Below are positions 27,201-36,309 of a DNA stretch of 64,000 bases, one piece after another. Location of the stretch: NCBI GenBank assembly GCA_945861535.1, contig CAMAUZ010000040.1:1-64000 (forward strand), written 5' to 3'. Source of the DNA: Akkermansia muciniphila (GTDB taxonomy: Bacteria > Verrucomicrobiota > Verrucomicrobiia > Limisphaerales > BJHT01). Numbering within the stretch: position 1 is the first letter of the stretch; each line of letters starts with the position of its first letter. The position numbers and the translations under genes are program-made. Below the pieces are notes generated by a model, which was given only the letters and a program-made list of their open reading frames with translations, was not told where the DNA came from and ran no database searches.

Positions 27201-28174
27201 CGCTCCTGCCCGCGGGCACGACCAACGTGTCCTACGGCTCCATCAACGGCGGCGCGCTGCTCAACCTGGCCTACACCCTCGCGGGCGAGTCGGAGAAAAA
27301 ATACGCCGCCGTGTTTTACGCTTTCGATCTCCCGCCCCTCACCGGCGCCGGCCTGCCGTTGCACGAGGCGGTATTCCAAATCGCCCGCGATCAAACCTAT
27401 CTCGCGTTTGTCTCCGCCATCAGCTTCGGCGAATTGATCGTCACCGACAGCAAGGCCCAGCAGTTCAGTTGGAAAACTCCCCCCGCGCCCGCCGTCGGCG
27501 AGCCGCTCGTCCCGTGGCCGGCGCGGCCCCTGCCGCCCGTGGTGGCCAACCCGCTTGGCAGCGCCTTTCTGATGACCGACGTCACGTTCCCCACCAGCAC
27601 CACCACCGCGCCCGGGTTCAATCTTTTCCGCAGCGCCATCTCGAGCTGGAGCGCCGCCAACTTGTACCCCGTCGGCATTCGCATCGGCGTGCTGCCGTCC
27701 GTGCCGGAAAACAACCGCCGCGCCGAAGATGTCACCGGCCTCGATCCGCCCATCACCTACGACCGGGTCACGGGACCGCTGGCCAGTCCGCCGCCCAACT
27801 TGGTCACCGATCCCACGACCCATGTTTTCCCCGGCCTGCTGCCCAGCGTGTTGTTTCGCCAGACGCTGCTGCCGGATGGCCGCGCGGGCGCACTCGTGCA
27901 GGTCACGCCCCTGCGCGAAGGCATCGCTTGGAAACGGGAAGTGACCACCTCGTTGCCGACCGGACTGATCACGTATGTTTCCCTCCTCCGCGACCCCTTC
28001 ATCAAGGCCCTCACCTACGATGCCGGCGGCACCTCGCTGTGCTGGCTCAACCTCGTGGACACCCACAGCGTCGCGGCCGGCGCGACCTATCACTACTACC
28101 TCGCCAGCTACGGCCGCGACGGCGAGATCAACCTCGTCTGGGACTGCGGCACCGTGACCATTCCGGCAGACTGA
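24236..28174 (+). CDS. Large secreted protein with FnIII-like modules
   Basis: The frame has 1312 residues from ATG 24236. The first ~60 codons come from a repeated palindrome and are doubtful. A TTG at 24419 would give MRPFASLLLLSLVLLLAGGRVHAA, a convincing signal peptide, so the mature protein is probably about 1230 residues. The body contains several FnIII-like sandwiches: VPDLKPSGDLTIKLRW...FRVYRVRLEDAGG, then VPGNLTVTERPVGPNGERQLVLRWKTNALP...SRYAIYRGPVPDG, then KEWRIFRAADGGPL and QDQVKLKWFCPTPGVQRFRVMLL. Each is followed by loops resembling interpreted 'DRTGPAAPTGG' linkers. It is the second of three co-directional secreted genes; the third starts 20 bp after it, so they are very likely co-transcribed. 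Binding or structural role inferred; ligand unknown. Confidence 0.72.
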   Translation: MKTKSFPVPIPLPPFLCQIRFGEWGSNSGWLPCLLRAVVAVGGRTSSRDAHVSTSANCGPRLRPFASLLLLSLVLLLAGGRVHAAPAKPNLEAAVITAGTSIVGTDGRNWAYVVWQSPGAATLQGKAFAVYLQTAPAGTFTRQAIVSPTADVPALALLAARAATLRADNAELDRNLRDLLRRKSWAGSTNTNGLAANLSTFDSKPLPVKMSAVLGRALQSADALSAVQLLAPQHPALRMALGRAWAGILPPGAGPMVLEIREWVSGAAGGVLGRVTLVPGQAITLVSPGRIVQVPDLKPSGDLTIKLRWAAPDALRRLQQHVLGFRVYRVRLEDAGGLALNASAAQLTAWINSHPTVVQPVNDAPVPIAKLFADAAVDNFSFDTGDRRTFFVADDAHRLAPLTEAANSPRAPGFNAGQRCRYWVAAVDLLGRVGPPSPLCEGIAERTIPPDVPGNLTVTERPVGPNGERQLVLRWKTNALPAGVANRTTSRYAIYRGPVPDGMPASLATLEDPAQFKTLAPIAFITEGLAGADGHLRFTDNGLAPTAGNTDRSVWYAITALHDTQLDWFAAAPGVPANPHELVQSAPSPPAFGIFRDRTGPAAPTGGVYVNCDKLVTQAVLPVTTAPRVSAVADASRAHIRALCTRRNRSVVAARFTFSDLRDPPPAGLIWDTQWIAFPADGDELTYEISLLNAQSDWVAVTCVTLDAHGCQSTLGYADRQRPALNAALWHEFRFVTGRFAATAFASDSTAPVANLATVVPFTSTTTIGPGVKRGVFAAAENLNGQTVVLQLRLLTATNWSTFATAQVVNHAVVFPFIVPEGLFQYRAAKLPVGGDCQCAHDARPVDALEIQPVTVFLNLPATTKEWRIFRAADGGPLALVKSGVVDLTQGAVDSVIAQDKAMPPNGARLRYFGQCFDQNHNPSPLKFLAEVQLLPAPATPVLNPPEFIVAGGQDQVKLKWFCPTPGVQRFRVMLLALGAGATANKAAPLLPAGTTNVSYGSINGGALLNLAYTLAGESEKKYAAVFYAFDLPPLTGAGLPLHEAVFQIARDQTYLAFVSAISFGELIVTDSKAQQFSWKTPPAPAVGEPLVPWPARPLPPVVANPLGSAFLMTDVTFPTSTTTAPGFNLFRSAISSWSAANLYPVGIRIGVLPSVPENNRRAEDVTGLDPPITYDRVTGPLASPPPNLVTDPTTHVFPGLLPSVLFRQTLLPDGRAGALVQVTPLREGIAWKREVTTSLPTGLITYVSLLRDPFIKALTYDAGGTSLCWLNLVDTHSVAAGATYHYYLASYGRDGEINLVWDCGTVTIPAD

Positions 28175-28194
28175 ACCCCCGCGAATCCACCGCC

Positions 28195-30357
28195 ATGAAA
28201 ACGCTCTTCCGCCTCGCTCTCGCCCTCGCGCTGCTCCTCGGCCTCGTTGCTCCCGGCCGTGCCCAACGGCTCCCGTCGAAGTCGCCACCCACCGTCATCA
28301 CCGCCACCTGGCTCGCCTTCACCCTCGACGTCAACGCCGACACCATCGCCGACCTCGTGCTCGTGGACCGCGCGACCGGCACCTTCCGCATCGGCACCGT
28401 CAATGCGCAGTCCGAGTTTGTCTGGAGCGAAGCCGCCGACACCGGCCTCACGCAGATCGAAACCGGCGCAGCCGGCCATTTTCTCTCCGCCTCGACCTGG
28501 TCCCTCGTGCTGTCCTCGAAAGCCTTCAACCGCGCCCAGCCCGTGCCCCTCGACGGCAGCAGCCTGCCGCCCGCCGTGGATCTCCCCAGTCCGGAACCAC
28601 AAACCGTCTGCGGCCTCGATCCCGCGAATGGCGGCCTCACGCGCCTGATCACCGGCTACCGCACCCCGCCGGGAGCGCGCCCGCAACTCACCGGCACGCA
28701 GCTCGAGCCTGGTCCCGAAACCCTGTGGGCCATCGAACCGGGAACCAACCCCCGCGACGCCACTCCGCTCTACGGCCATCCCTTCATCACCCCCACTTTC
28801 GGCATTCTCACCGACGACGCCTCCGGCCCCGGCTCGCGCTTCCAAGTTTTCGAGAACCCCACGCACCCGGCCAACCTCGTCGGTGAAATCACCGGCCTGC
28901 CGGCGAACACCAAATTCACCGCCGGTTCCTTCCGCTACGACACCGGCCCGATCAGCGTCAACTACCGCTCCACCACCATGCTCTTCTGGCAGCCCTCCGC
29001 GCCCGGGTTGCGCACCGCGCGCGTCACCGATGTCGATTGGGTCAACAACGTCGCCCTGCCCGGCATCACCGTGGTCAGCGGTCCCGCCTTCACAATGCCG
29101 CGCCCCATCCGGCAGGTCTGCGTGCTCGAGGAACTCGTCACCCGCCTCCTCATCGTCTGGAGCGACGCCCCCGCCGACGCGAGCCTCTACGACTTCTCCG
29201 GCACCAACGCCCCCGTGCTGCTCGAGGCGGTGAATCTCAACGGCCTCGACCTCGAAGCCGTCCTGCCCTCCGCCAACGGCAGCACGGTTTTCCTCGGTAC
29301 CCGCAACGGCCTGCCCGCCTACGACCGCATGAGTTGGAACGGCACCCACTACGTTCGCACCGCCACCGGCACCATCCCGCTCGCGCCCAAAACCCCGCTC
29401 TACTCCAATCTCCTCGCCTTCCGCGGCGAACCCTTCGTCGCCACCGACGCCACCGAACTGCAACGTCGGCGGGTGAAAGACTGGACCCTCTCCGCCGCGC
29501 TCAACGCCGGCAACGCCAGCGTCACCGCCCTCAGCGACAGCGGCACCACCACCGGCCTCCGCAACAGCAGCGTGAACAACCTCGCCGTGCCGCCCAACAC
29601 CACGCACACGCTCCCGAGCCAGTTGGATGCCGCCAGTTCCATTGTCCTCCTCGCCAACACCAGCACCAGCGTCGCCTCGCTGCCCCGCGTCCGCTTCACT
29701 CCGTCCCCCGGAACCTATTCCGGCGCGCCACTGGAAGTTTTCCTGAAATCCGTCAACGCCGCCGCCGGAGTCCTCTACTACTCGATCAATGGCGGTGCCT
29801 GGCAGGCGCATTACACTTACGAGAGATCCGCCGCCCCGCCGCTGAAAATCACCCTCACCACTTCCAGCACCGTCCGCGCCTACGCCTTCAATTATTACTA
29901 CGGCAACGACCACCCCGGCCAGGGACCGATCACCAGCGCGGCCTATGCCCTCGGCACCCTGCCGCCCGTGCAGCCGCAGCCCCTCATCGACCGCAATGCC
30001 AACGGCCTGGCCGATGCGTGGGAAAACCTCACCGGCCTCACCAATCCCGCCGCCGATTCCGACGCCGACGGCTTCCTCAATTTCCAGGAACACAACGCCG
30101 GCACCGACCCGCTTAACCCCGCCAACCGGCCCCCTGCCAGCGCCCCGCAACCCAATCTCGCCCATGTCACTCCCACCGCTGGCAACCCCCTCACCCTCCG
30201 CTGGGACAACCTCGACACCGCCGTCATCCTCGAAGCCTCCGACGACCTCTACCTCTGGACCCCCGTCCATCAAGGCATCCAACAACTCGCCACAGAAAAC
30301 ACCTTCCCGCTGCCCACCAGCGCCTTCCCCCGCGCTTTCTACCGCCTCCGCCGTTGA
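28195..30357 (+). CDS. Secreted protein with chitobiase-C-like and Ca-binding C-terminal motifs
   Basis: The protein has 720 residues from ATG 28195, which opens a signal peptide (MKTLFRLALALALLLGLVAPGRA); the frame upstream of it is antisense or overlapping noise. The N-terminal half contains ADTIADLVLVDRATGTFRIG, reminiscent of FG-GAP/VCBS propeller blades. Around residues 500-590 a CHB_HEX_C-like domain (PGTYSGAPLEVFLKS...LYYSINGGAWQAHYTY) is visible. The C-terminus has a thrombospondin-3-like Ca-binding motif (DRNANGLADAWENLTGL...DSDADGFLNFQE) followed by a short beta-domain ending FYRLRR, a common tail in Verrucomicrobiota exoproteins. It is the third gene of the large secreted trio, 20 bp behind the previous gene. 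Confidence 0.75.
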   Translation: MKTLFRLALALALLLGLVAPGRAQRLPSKSPPTVITATWLAFTLDVNADTIADLVLVDRATGTFRIGTVNAQSEFVWSEAADTGLTQIETGAAGHFLSASTWSLVLSSKAFNRAQPVPLDGSSLPPAVDLPSPEPQTVCGLDPANGGLTRLITGYRTPPGARPQLTGTQLEPGPETLWAIEPGTNPRDATPLYGHPFITPTFGILTDDASGPGSRFQVFENPTHPANLVGEITGLPANTKFTAGSFRYDTGPISVNYRSTTMLFWQPSAPGLRTARVTDVDWVNNVALPGITVVSGPAFTMPRPIRQVCVLEELVTRLLIVWSDAPADASLYDFSGTNAPVLLEAVNLNGLDLEAVLPSANGSTVFLGTRNGLPAYDRMSWNGTHYVRTATGTIPLAPKTPLYSNLLAFRGEPFVATDATELQRRRVKDWTLSAALNAGNASVTALSDSGTTTGLRNSSVNNLAVPPNTTHTLPSQLDAASSIVLLANTSTSVASLPRVRFTPSPGTYSGAPLEVFLKSVNAAAGVLYYSINGGAWQAHYTYERSAAPPLKITLTTSSTVRAYAFNYYYGNDHPGQGPITSAAYALGTLPPVQPQPLIDRNANGLADAWENLTGLTNPAADSDADGFLNFQEHNAGTDPLNPANRPPASAPQPNLAHVTPTAGNPLTLRWDNLDTAVILEASDDLYLWTPVHQGIQQLATENTFPLPTSAFPRAFYRLRR

Positions 30358-30642
30358 ATCGCCACGCACCTGCGCACGGAGCGCGGCCGGCCCGCCCGCA
30401 AGTCCACCCGGCAGGGCCGGCCTGCCGTCCGGCCCTGACCTGTCCCTGCCCCGGAGCGCCGAACTCCAGTTCGGCACGCCCCGCCAGCCCACCCGCACCG
30501 ACGCGCCGATTGGGAAATCGGCGCTCCCCCGGACGCCCGCCCGCGAGTCCCCGGCGATGCCCCGCGAAAAACGCGCCGACCAAATCAGAGATTGAGCCAA
30601 CCGGTCAGGTGACTAAGCTGCATGCATCACAAAGACCACCCC

Positions 30643-31656
30643 ATGAAAACCCCCACCCTCCTCCTGCTCCTCAGCCTCGCCTCATTCCTCCCATCGCCCG
30701 CCGCCGCCCAAAACCCACCCGCCCCCGACTGGGTGCGTGAAACCGAGAAGGCCCCGTGGCAGGCCCGTGATTCGCAGGCTGAATGGGTCTTCCGCGACCA
30801 GCTCTGGATCGGCGGCGGCTGGTTCCAATCCTTCGCCGCGCCGCCGCGCGACGTCTGGTCCTCGCCCGACGGACGCACCTGGAAACTCGTCGCCACCAAC
30901 GCCCCGTGGATCCACAGCGACCTCTGCATGAACCTCGCCTTCCAAGACAAAATGTGGATCATGGGCGGCTGGTACAACGGCCGTCTCCCCGGCCATTCCG
31001 CCAGCGCCCAAGTCTGGAATTCGACCGACGGCGCGAACTGGCAGCAAGTCACCACCAACGCCGGCTGGTCCCCGCGCATCACCGCCGGCATCGTCGAATT
31101 TCGCGGACGCATGTGGATTCTCGGCGGCACCGAGAACTACTACTTCGGCGACGAGAAGAGTTTGAAGAACGACGTCTGGTCCTCCGCCGACGGCAAAGCG
31201 TGGAAACTCGAAACCCCCGCCGCCGAATGGTCCCCGCGCGCCTACCACCAGGCCGTCGTGCTCAACGAAAAAATCTACGTCTTCGGCGGCGGCAACTACG
31301 TCCCCGCCTACCACGCCACCAACGACGTCTGGTCCTCCAGCGACGGCGTGAAATGGACCCGCGAAACCGCCGCCGCACCCTGGTCCGCGCGCCTCTGGTT
31401 TTCCGCCGCCGTCTATCGCGACCGGATATGGCTCCTCGGCGGCTGGTCCAACAAGCCTTCGAAAAACTGGGACGACGTCTGGCACTCGCAAGACGGCAAA
31501 ACCTGGCAGCGCCTCGAAACCCAAACCAAATGGAAAGAGCGCCACGAACACTCGGTCTTCGTCCACCGCGACAAACTCTGGATCGCCGGCGGCATGTCCC
31601 CGCCCCTCAACAACGAAGTCTGGTCCCTCCACCTTCCGCCCGACTGGAAACCCTGA
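30643..31656 (+). CDS. Secreted Kelch-like beta-propeller protein
   Basis: The protein has 337 residues from ATG 30643 (MKTPTLLLLLSLASFLPSPAAA is the signal peptide; the in-frame ATG at 30622 adds only MHHKDHP). Six Kelch-type blades can be counted from the repeating pattern 'DxLWIxGGW...DVWSSxDGxxWxLxT': DQLWIGGGW, DKMWIMGGW, GRMWILGGT, EKIYVFGGG, DRIWLLGGW and DKLWIAGGM, with the matching VWSSPDGRTW, VWNSTDGANW, VWSSADGKAW, VWSSSDGVKW and VWHSQDGKTW. The fold usually mediates protein or glycan binding outside the cell. No catalytic residues are evident. Its nearest partner could be the large secreted trio upstream (285 bp away). Confidence 0.82.
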   Translation: MKTPTLLLLLSLASFLPSPAAAQNPPAPDWVRETEKAPWQARDSQAEWVFRDQLWIGGGWFQSFAAPPRDVWSSPDGRTWKLVATNAPWIHSDLCMNLAFQDKMWIMGGWYNGRLPGHSASAQVWNSTDGANWQQVTTNAGWSPRITAGIVEFRGRMWILGGTENYYFGDEKSLKNDVWSSADGKAWKLETPAAEWSPRAYHQAVVLNEKIYVFGGGNYVPAYHATNDVWSSSDGVKWTRETAAAPWSARLWFSAAVYRDRIWLLGGWSNKPSKNWDDVWHSQDGKTWQRLETQTKWKERHEHSVFVHRDKLWIAGGMSPPLNNEVWSLHLPPDWKP

Positions 31657-32007
31657 GCGCCGCCGCCAATCGCCTCCGGAGAGATAGCCGCAAAGAACGC
31701 AAAGAAGCGTAAAAAGGGAACAGGGCATTACCGGATTCAAACCGCCGTCATCTCCCCGCCAGCACAAGCTCCATCCCGAACACCTCCGACCGCCCACGCC
31801 TTGGCGAACGGGAAAAGGCGATCTGGAAACTTGCCCGCCCCGACCAGTTCCACGCTTCTGCGGCGTGAAGGCTACGCTCCGCCTGCCCAGTCGCGACCTC
31901 TCACCAACCCCGGATCCCCAATAGCCTTCCCCCTCCCGCATTGCGTTGACGAAAGTTGCAACCATCGTACCTTCGCGCGCGTCTTGAAAACGGATTAAGT
32001 TCCCTGC
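31657..32007. other. Intergenic gap with common intergenic motifs
   Basis: Contains GCCGCAAAGAACGCAAAGAA near 31687, a sequence type that recurs in intergenic DNA of many PVC genomes (recalled knowledge), and a short AT-richer stretch before the next gene. I see no gene and no clear promoter. Confidence 0.4.
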
Positions 32008-34642
32008 GTGAAGTTCAATTGCTCCAGTTGCGGTCAGCGGCTTCAAGCCGAAGACGAAGCGGTGGGGATGCAAATCCCCTGCCCCACCTGCGGAGCGTAC
32101 CTGACCATCCCCGACGAGGCCGCCATCGCCGCGGTCTCCGAGGGCGAGCCGACTTCACGCGTGCCCCTGCCCCCGGCTCCGATCCGCTACGACCCCTTCG
32201 CCGCGCCTCCGCCCCCGCCCCCGGCCTGGCGAGCGCCCGCCCGCCAACGGCCGTCGCCAGTGCTCGTCGCCAGTGCTCGTCGCCAGCGCCAGCGTCGCCG
32301 CCGTGGCGGCGCTGTTGATTGTCGGATTCGGTTTCAAAAACCGTTTGTCCGCCGACGCCGCGCGCAAGGCCAAGACCGCCGAACGCACCGGTGGCGCGGC
32401 CGCCTTCGAGACGCAGGTCAAACCCATCCTCGCCCGCTATTGCTACGATTGTCACGGCGACGCGAAACAAAAGGGCGACCTGACGCTCCAGGTTTTCAAG
32501 GACGCCGCGTCCGTCAGCAAAGATCGCAAGACGTGGGAAAAAGTGATGGCGAACCTCCGCAGCCGCGAGATGCCGCCAACCGGCAAACCCCAGCCCACAC
32601 CGGCTGAACGCGACTTCCTCACCGCCTGGATCGAGGGCGAAATCTACGACACCGACTGCGCCAATCCCGACCCCGGCCGCGTCACCATCCGCCGCCTCAA
32701 CCGCGCCGAATACAACCACACCATCCGCGACCTCGTCGGCGTGAAGTTCCAGCCCGCCGATGATTTCCCCGCCGACGATTCCGGCTACGGCTTCGACAAC
32801 ATCGGCGACGTCCTCTCGCTCTCGCCCATCCTGTTCGAGAAATACGCCGCCGCCGCCGACAAGATTTTGCGCGCCGCCTTCGCCCCCGCCACCACCAACC
32901 GCGGCCCGTCCAAACGCATCGCCGCCGCCAAGCTCCCCTCGACCGCCACCGGCGGGCCCTACGGCGACTCCGGCCGCGCGCTCAACACCGAGGGCGAGAT
33001 CAGCACGCCGGCGAAATTTCCCACCGCGGGCGAATACACCCTGCGCGCCAAAGCCTTCGGCCAGCAGGCCGGCACCGAGCCGGCGCGCATGGAATTCCGC
33101 CTCGATGGCAAGGTCGTCAAAACCTTCGACGTGACCGCCGTCGAGCGCGCGCCGGAGATTTATCACGTCAGGCTCAAGCTCCCCGCCGGCGACAAAACCT
33201 TCGCCGCCGCCTTCATCAACAACTACAAAGACCCCAAGGAACCCAACCCCGAGCGGCGCGACCGCAATCTCATCATCGAGTACCTCGAGGTCGCCGGCCC
33301 CGCCCCCGATCCGCCCCAAGCTCCGCAGCGCTCCGAGGCCTACCAGCGCATCATGTTCCGCCAGCCCACGCCCGAAACCAAAACGGCCGCGGCCCGCGAA
33401 ATCATCGGCACCTTCGCCCTGCGCGCCTACCGCCGCCCCATAACCGCCGAAGAACTCGACCGCCTGATGACCTTGTTCGCGCTCGCTGACCGCGGTCAGG
33501 AATCCTTCGATCAATCCATCCAGCTCGCGTTGCAGGCCGTGCTCGTCTCGCCGCACTTCCTCTTCCGCGGGGAAATCCAGCCCGAGCCGAACAACCCCAC
33601 GGCCATTCATCCCGTCAATGAATTCGCCCTCGCCTCGCGCCTCTCCTATTTCCTCTGGAGCAGCCTGCCCGACGACGAACTCTTGGCGCTCGCCGGCAAG
33701 GGTCAGTTGCGCGCGCAGCTCGACGCGCAGGTCAAACGCATGTTGCTCGACCCCAAGTCCGCCGCGCTCGTCGAGAACTTCGCCGGCCAATGGCTGCAAC
33801 TGCGCAACCTCAAACTCCTCGCGCCCGACGCGAAACTTTTCCCCACCTTCGACGACACCCTGCGCCACGCGATGGTGCGCGAGACCACCCTCTTCGTGGA
33901 AACCATCCTCCGCGAAAACCGCAGCGTCCTCGATTTCATCGACGGCGATTTCACCTTCCTCAACCAGCGCCTCGCCAAACACTACGGCTTCCCCGGCGTC
34001 ACCGGCGACGAGTTCGTCCGCGTCTCGCTCAAAGGCACGCCCCGCGGCGGCCTCCTCACCCACGGCAGCATCCTCACCCTCACCTCGAATCCCACCCGCA
34101 CCTCGCCGGTCAAACGCGGCAAATGGGTGCTCGAAAACCTCCTCGGCACGCCGCCGCCGCCGCCCCCGCCGGACGTGCCCGAACTCGCCGATCAGAAGCA
34201 GCTCACCGGCACGCTCCGCCAAAAAATGGAGCAGCACCGCGACAACCCCGTGTGCTCCTCCTGCCACGCCCGCATGGACCCCATCGGCTTCGGCTTCGAG
34301 AATTTCGACGGCGTCGGCGCGTGGCGCGACAAGGACGGCGGCGCCGCGATTGATCCCACTGGCGAACTCGTCTCCGGCGAAAAATTCGCCTCCCCCGCCG
34401 AGCTGCGCGCGATCCTGATAAAACAAAAACGCGAAGACTTCATCCGCTGCCTCGCCGAGAAACTCCTCACCTACGCCCTCGGCCGCGGCCTTGAACACTA
34501 CGACAAATGCGCCCTTGAGCAGATCACCAAGGGCGTCGAGCAAGGCGACTTCCGCTTCGCCGCGCTCGTGACCGAGATCGTCAAAAGCACCCCCTTCCAA
34601 AAGCGCCGCGGCGAAAACCACACCAAGACCGCTTCCCAATGA
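32008..34642 (+). pseudogene. DUF1587/DUF1592/DUF1588-type cytochrome c protein with N-terminal zinc ribbon, frameshifted
   Basis: Frame 1 starts at GTG 32008 and encodes a zinc ribbon MKFNCSSCGQRLQAE...MQIPCPTCGAYL (two CxxC pairs) and a Pro-rich linker. The next frame (open from GTG 32273, 789 codons) encodes a membrane helix (VAAVAALLIVGFGF), a cytochrome c motif YCYDCHG, and in order the DUF1587 (RRLNRAEYNHTIRDLVGV), DUF1595, DUF1592 (NEFALASRLSYFLWSSLPDDEL), DUF1588 (RTSPVKRGKWVLENLLG) and DUF1585 segments. The switch between frames occurs inside a 13-bp tandem duplication (GTCGCCAGTGCTC, 32256-32281). Deleting one copy reads straight through as RPSPVLVASASVAAVAALLIVGFG. Planctomycete-type cytochromes like this are thought to work at the cell surface. 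The usual DUF1552 partner is absent. A shorter membrane cytochrome from GTG 32273 could still be made. Confidence 0.8.
32256..32281. repeat. 13-bp tandem duplication inside the cytochrome gene
   Basis: GTCGCCAGTGCTC occurs twice without a gap and is followed by a third, diverged copy (GTCGCCAGCGCCA). The extra 13 bp shift the frame by one and separate the zinc-ribbon part from the cytochrome part. Confidence 0.88.
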
Positions 34643-34941
34643 CGCGCTGCAAAGATTTTCATGGACCGCCAATTCAGCCCGCCGTCACACCTCCCATTCC
34701 CCTGCCCCAAATTCCCCTGCCAAATTCGGCCGCCCCCTGCGTCCGCACGCCCCGCAACCCGACGGCGGCTGTACTATCCGTCACCTCCTCCCCGCTCGAC
34801 CGCCTGCGCCCCGCCGCGCTCCGCTTTAGTTGCGCCCTCGCCGCGCTGTGTTCATCCTTTCCCGGTGGTCCACCAACAACGGTCCCACTGCATGACCCCG
34901 GTTTAGTACAACCTGAAAACAACTCAGCAATCCAACACCCC
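34643..34941. other. Intergenic gap
   Basis: Contains CATTCCCCTGCCCCAAATTC-type repeats (34690-34725), a GC-rich middle with no coding character, and an AT-richer last 40 bp that may carry the promoter of the next gene. The frame of the next gene is open through this stretch, but its composition is non-coding. Confidence 0.4.
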
Positions 34942-35475
34942 ATGAAAAAACTCCTCCTCACCCTGCTCGCCCTCGCCACCCTGCACCCCGGCACCGCGCC
35001 CGCCGCCGACGCCGCGAAATTCAAAGTCAGCGAATTCACCTTCACCAAACCCGCGAAGTGGGAAACGCAGGAACCCGCCTCCTCCATGCGCGCCGCGCAG
35101 CTCAAGGTGCCCGACGCGAAATTCCCCGAGGGCGCCGAGGTCGTCTTTTTCTACTTCGGCGCAGGCGGCGCCGGTGGCACGCAGGCCAACGTGAACCGCT
35201 GGTTCGGCCAGTTCGCCGAGCCGCGCGAAGAGCTCAAGGCCAAGACCGAGGAAACCACCATCGGCAAAACCAAAGTCACCTACGTCCAAGCCCAGGGCAC
35301 CTACAAAAGCGGACCTCCCGGCGGCGCGGCCAAACTCCTGAAAGACTACGCCCTCCTCGGCGCCGTCGTGGAAGGCGAAGCCGGCTCCGTCTTCGTCAAA
35401 CTCACCGGCCCCATCCCCGTCACCCAGGCCGCCGCCGCCGACTTCAAAAAACTCGTCGAAAGCGGGTTGAAATAA
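34942..35475 (+). CDS. Small secreted protein of unknown function
   Basis: The protein has 177 residues from ATG 34942, selected because MKKLLLTLLALATLHPGTAPAADA is a textbook signal peptide; the open frame continues upstream to 34639 but reads repeat DNA. The mature part begins KFKVSEFTFTKPAKWETQEPASSMRAAQLKVPDAKFPEGAEVVFFYFG, followed by GGTQANVNRWFGQFAEP and a C-terminal amphipathic helix (AAAADFKKLVESGLK). The pattern resembles small periplasmic proteins of PVC bacteria that have a lipoyl-less, PsbP-like alpha/beta fold, but this similarity is by eye only. No partner genes indicate a role. Confidence 0.7.
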   Translation: MKKLLLTLLALATLHPGTAPAADAAKFKVSEFTFTKPAKWETQEPASSMRAAQLKVPDAKFPEGAEVVFFYFGAGGAGGTQANVNRWFGQFAEPREELKAKTEETTIGKTKVTYVQAQGTYKSGPPGGAAKLLKDYALLGAVVEGEAGSVFVKLTGPIPVTQAAAADFKKLVESGLK

Positions 35476-35634
35476 GCCCCGCCCCCGAGCCGGCAGAAAA
35501 ATAGGGGCAGAAAAAGAGAACCGAAATTCCGGGTCCCCTTTTGTCTGCCGGCTCCCCCGTCCCCATCTTTCTGCCGCCAATTTTTTTGCCGGCCTTCCCG
35601 TCCCCCTATTTTTCTGCCATCGCCCCCCTTCCCC
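35476..35634. repeat. Inverted GGCAGAAAAA/TTTTTCTGCC repeats
   Basis: Alternating GGCAGAAAAAT-like motifs (35500-35520) and their complements (35545-35620, TTTCTGCCG and TTTTTGCCGG) can form a long imperfect hairpin. It could act as a terminator between the two flanking secreted-protein genes, but it belongs to a family of intergenic repeats and has no single clear stem with a T tract. Confidence 0.5.
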
Positions 35635-36309
35635 ATGAAACTCCTGCTATTTCTGCTCACCACCCTCGTCGCCCACGCCGCTGAACCCGCCGCCTTCATC
35701 ACCGCCCTTGCAGCCAAACGCCCGCAAACCCTCGTCACCTACGGCACCAGCCTCACCGCCGGCGGCGCGTGGGTGAAGCAACTGCAACAGGCCCTCGACG
35801 CCCAGTTCCCGAAACTCGCCACCGTCCTCAACAGCGGCCAGGGCGCGATGTGGTCCGACTGGGGCGTCAAAAACCTCGACGCCCGCGTCCTCGCCAAAAA
35901 GCCCGACGCCGTCCTCATCGAATTCTCCATCAACGACGCCTACCTCCCCTACGCCATGCCCCCCGCCGTCTCCCGCCAGAACCTCGAAACCATGATCACC
36001 CGCATCCGCGCCGCGCTGCCGCAGTGCGAAATCATCCTCATGGTCATGAATCCCCCCATCGGCGTGCATCTCGAACGCCGCCCCAAAATCACCGACTACG
36101 AGCAAGTCTATCGCGACGTCGCCAAGGAACACTCCCTCCGCCTCATCGACCACGCGCCCGCCTGGCAGGCCGTCCTGAAAAAAAGCGAAGCCGAATACCT
36201 GAAACTCGTCCCCGACGGCATCCACCCCAACGCCGCCGGTTGCGCCGAAATCATCACCCCCACCCTCCTTCAGCACCTCGGCCTGAAGCCCGCGGCCCGC
36301 GCCTTGTAA
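35635..36309 (+). CDS. SGNH/GDSL-type hydrolase, secreted
   Basis: The protein has 224 residues with a short signal peptide (MKLLLFLLTTLVAHA). Family blocks are complete: block I TYGTSLTAGG with nucleophile Ser39, block II/III LNSGQGAMWSDWG with the Gly oxyanion contributor, block III IEFSINDA with Asn100, and block V PDGIHPNAAG containing the Asp-x-x-His pair. Such proteins are esterases or acetylesterases acting on acylated glycans or lipids, so it fits the polysaccharide-scavenging theme of nearby genes. It lies 160 bp downstream of the small secreted protein. Substrate not predictable. Confidence 0.85.
   Translation: MKLLLFLLTTLVAHAAEPAAFITALAAKRPQTLVTYGTSLTAGGAWVKQLQQALDAQFPKLATVLNSGQGAMWSDWGVKNLDARVLAKKPDAVLIEFSINDAYLPYAMPPAVSRQNLETMITRIRAALPQCEIILMVMNPPIGVHLERRPKITDYEQVYRDVAKEHSLRLIDHAPAWQAVLKKSEAEYLKLVPDGIHPNAAGCAEIITPTLLQHLGLKPAARAL

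Noticed and set aside
24392-30600. Antisense frames of 830-1298 codons opposite the large secreted genes
   Set aside because: No signal peptide, compositional bias (Gly/Arg/Ala), and the sense frames have signal peptides and recognisable domains.
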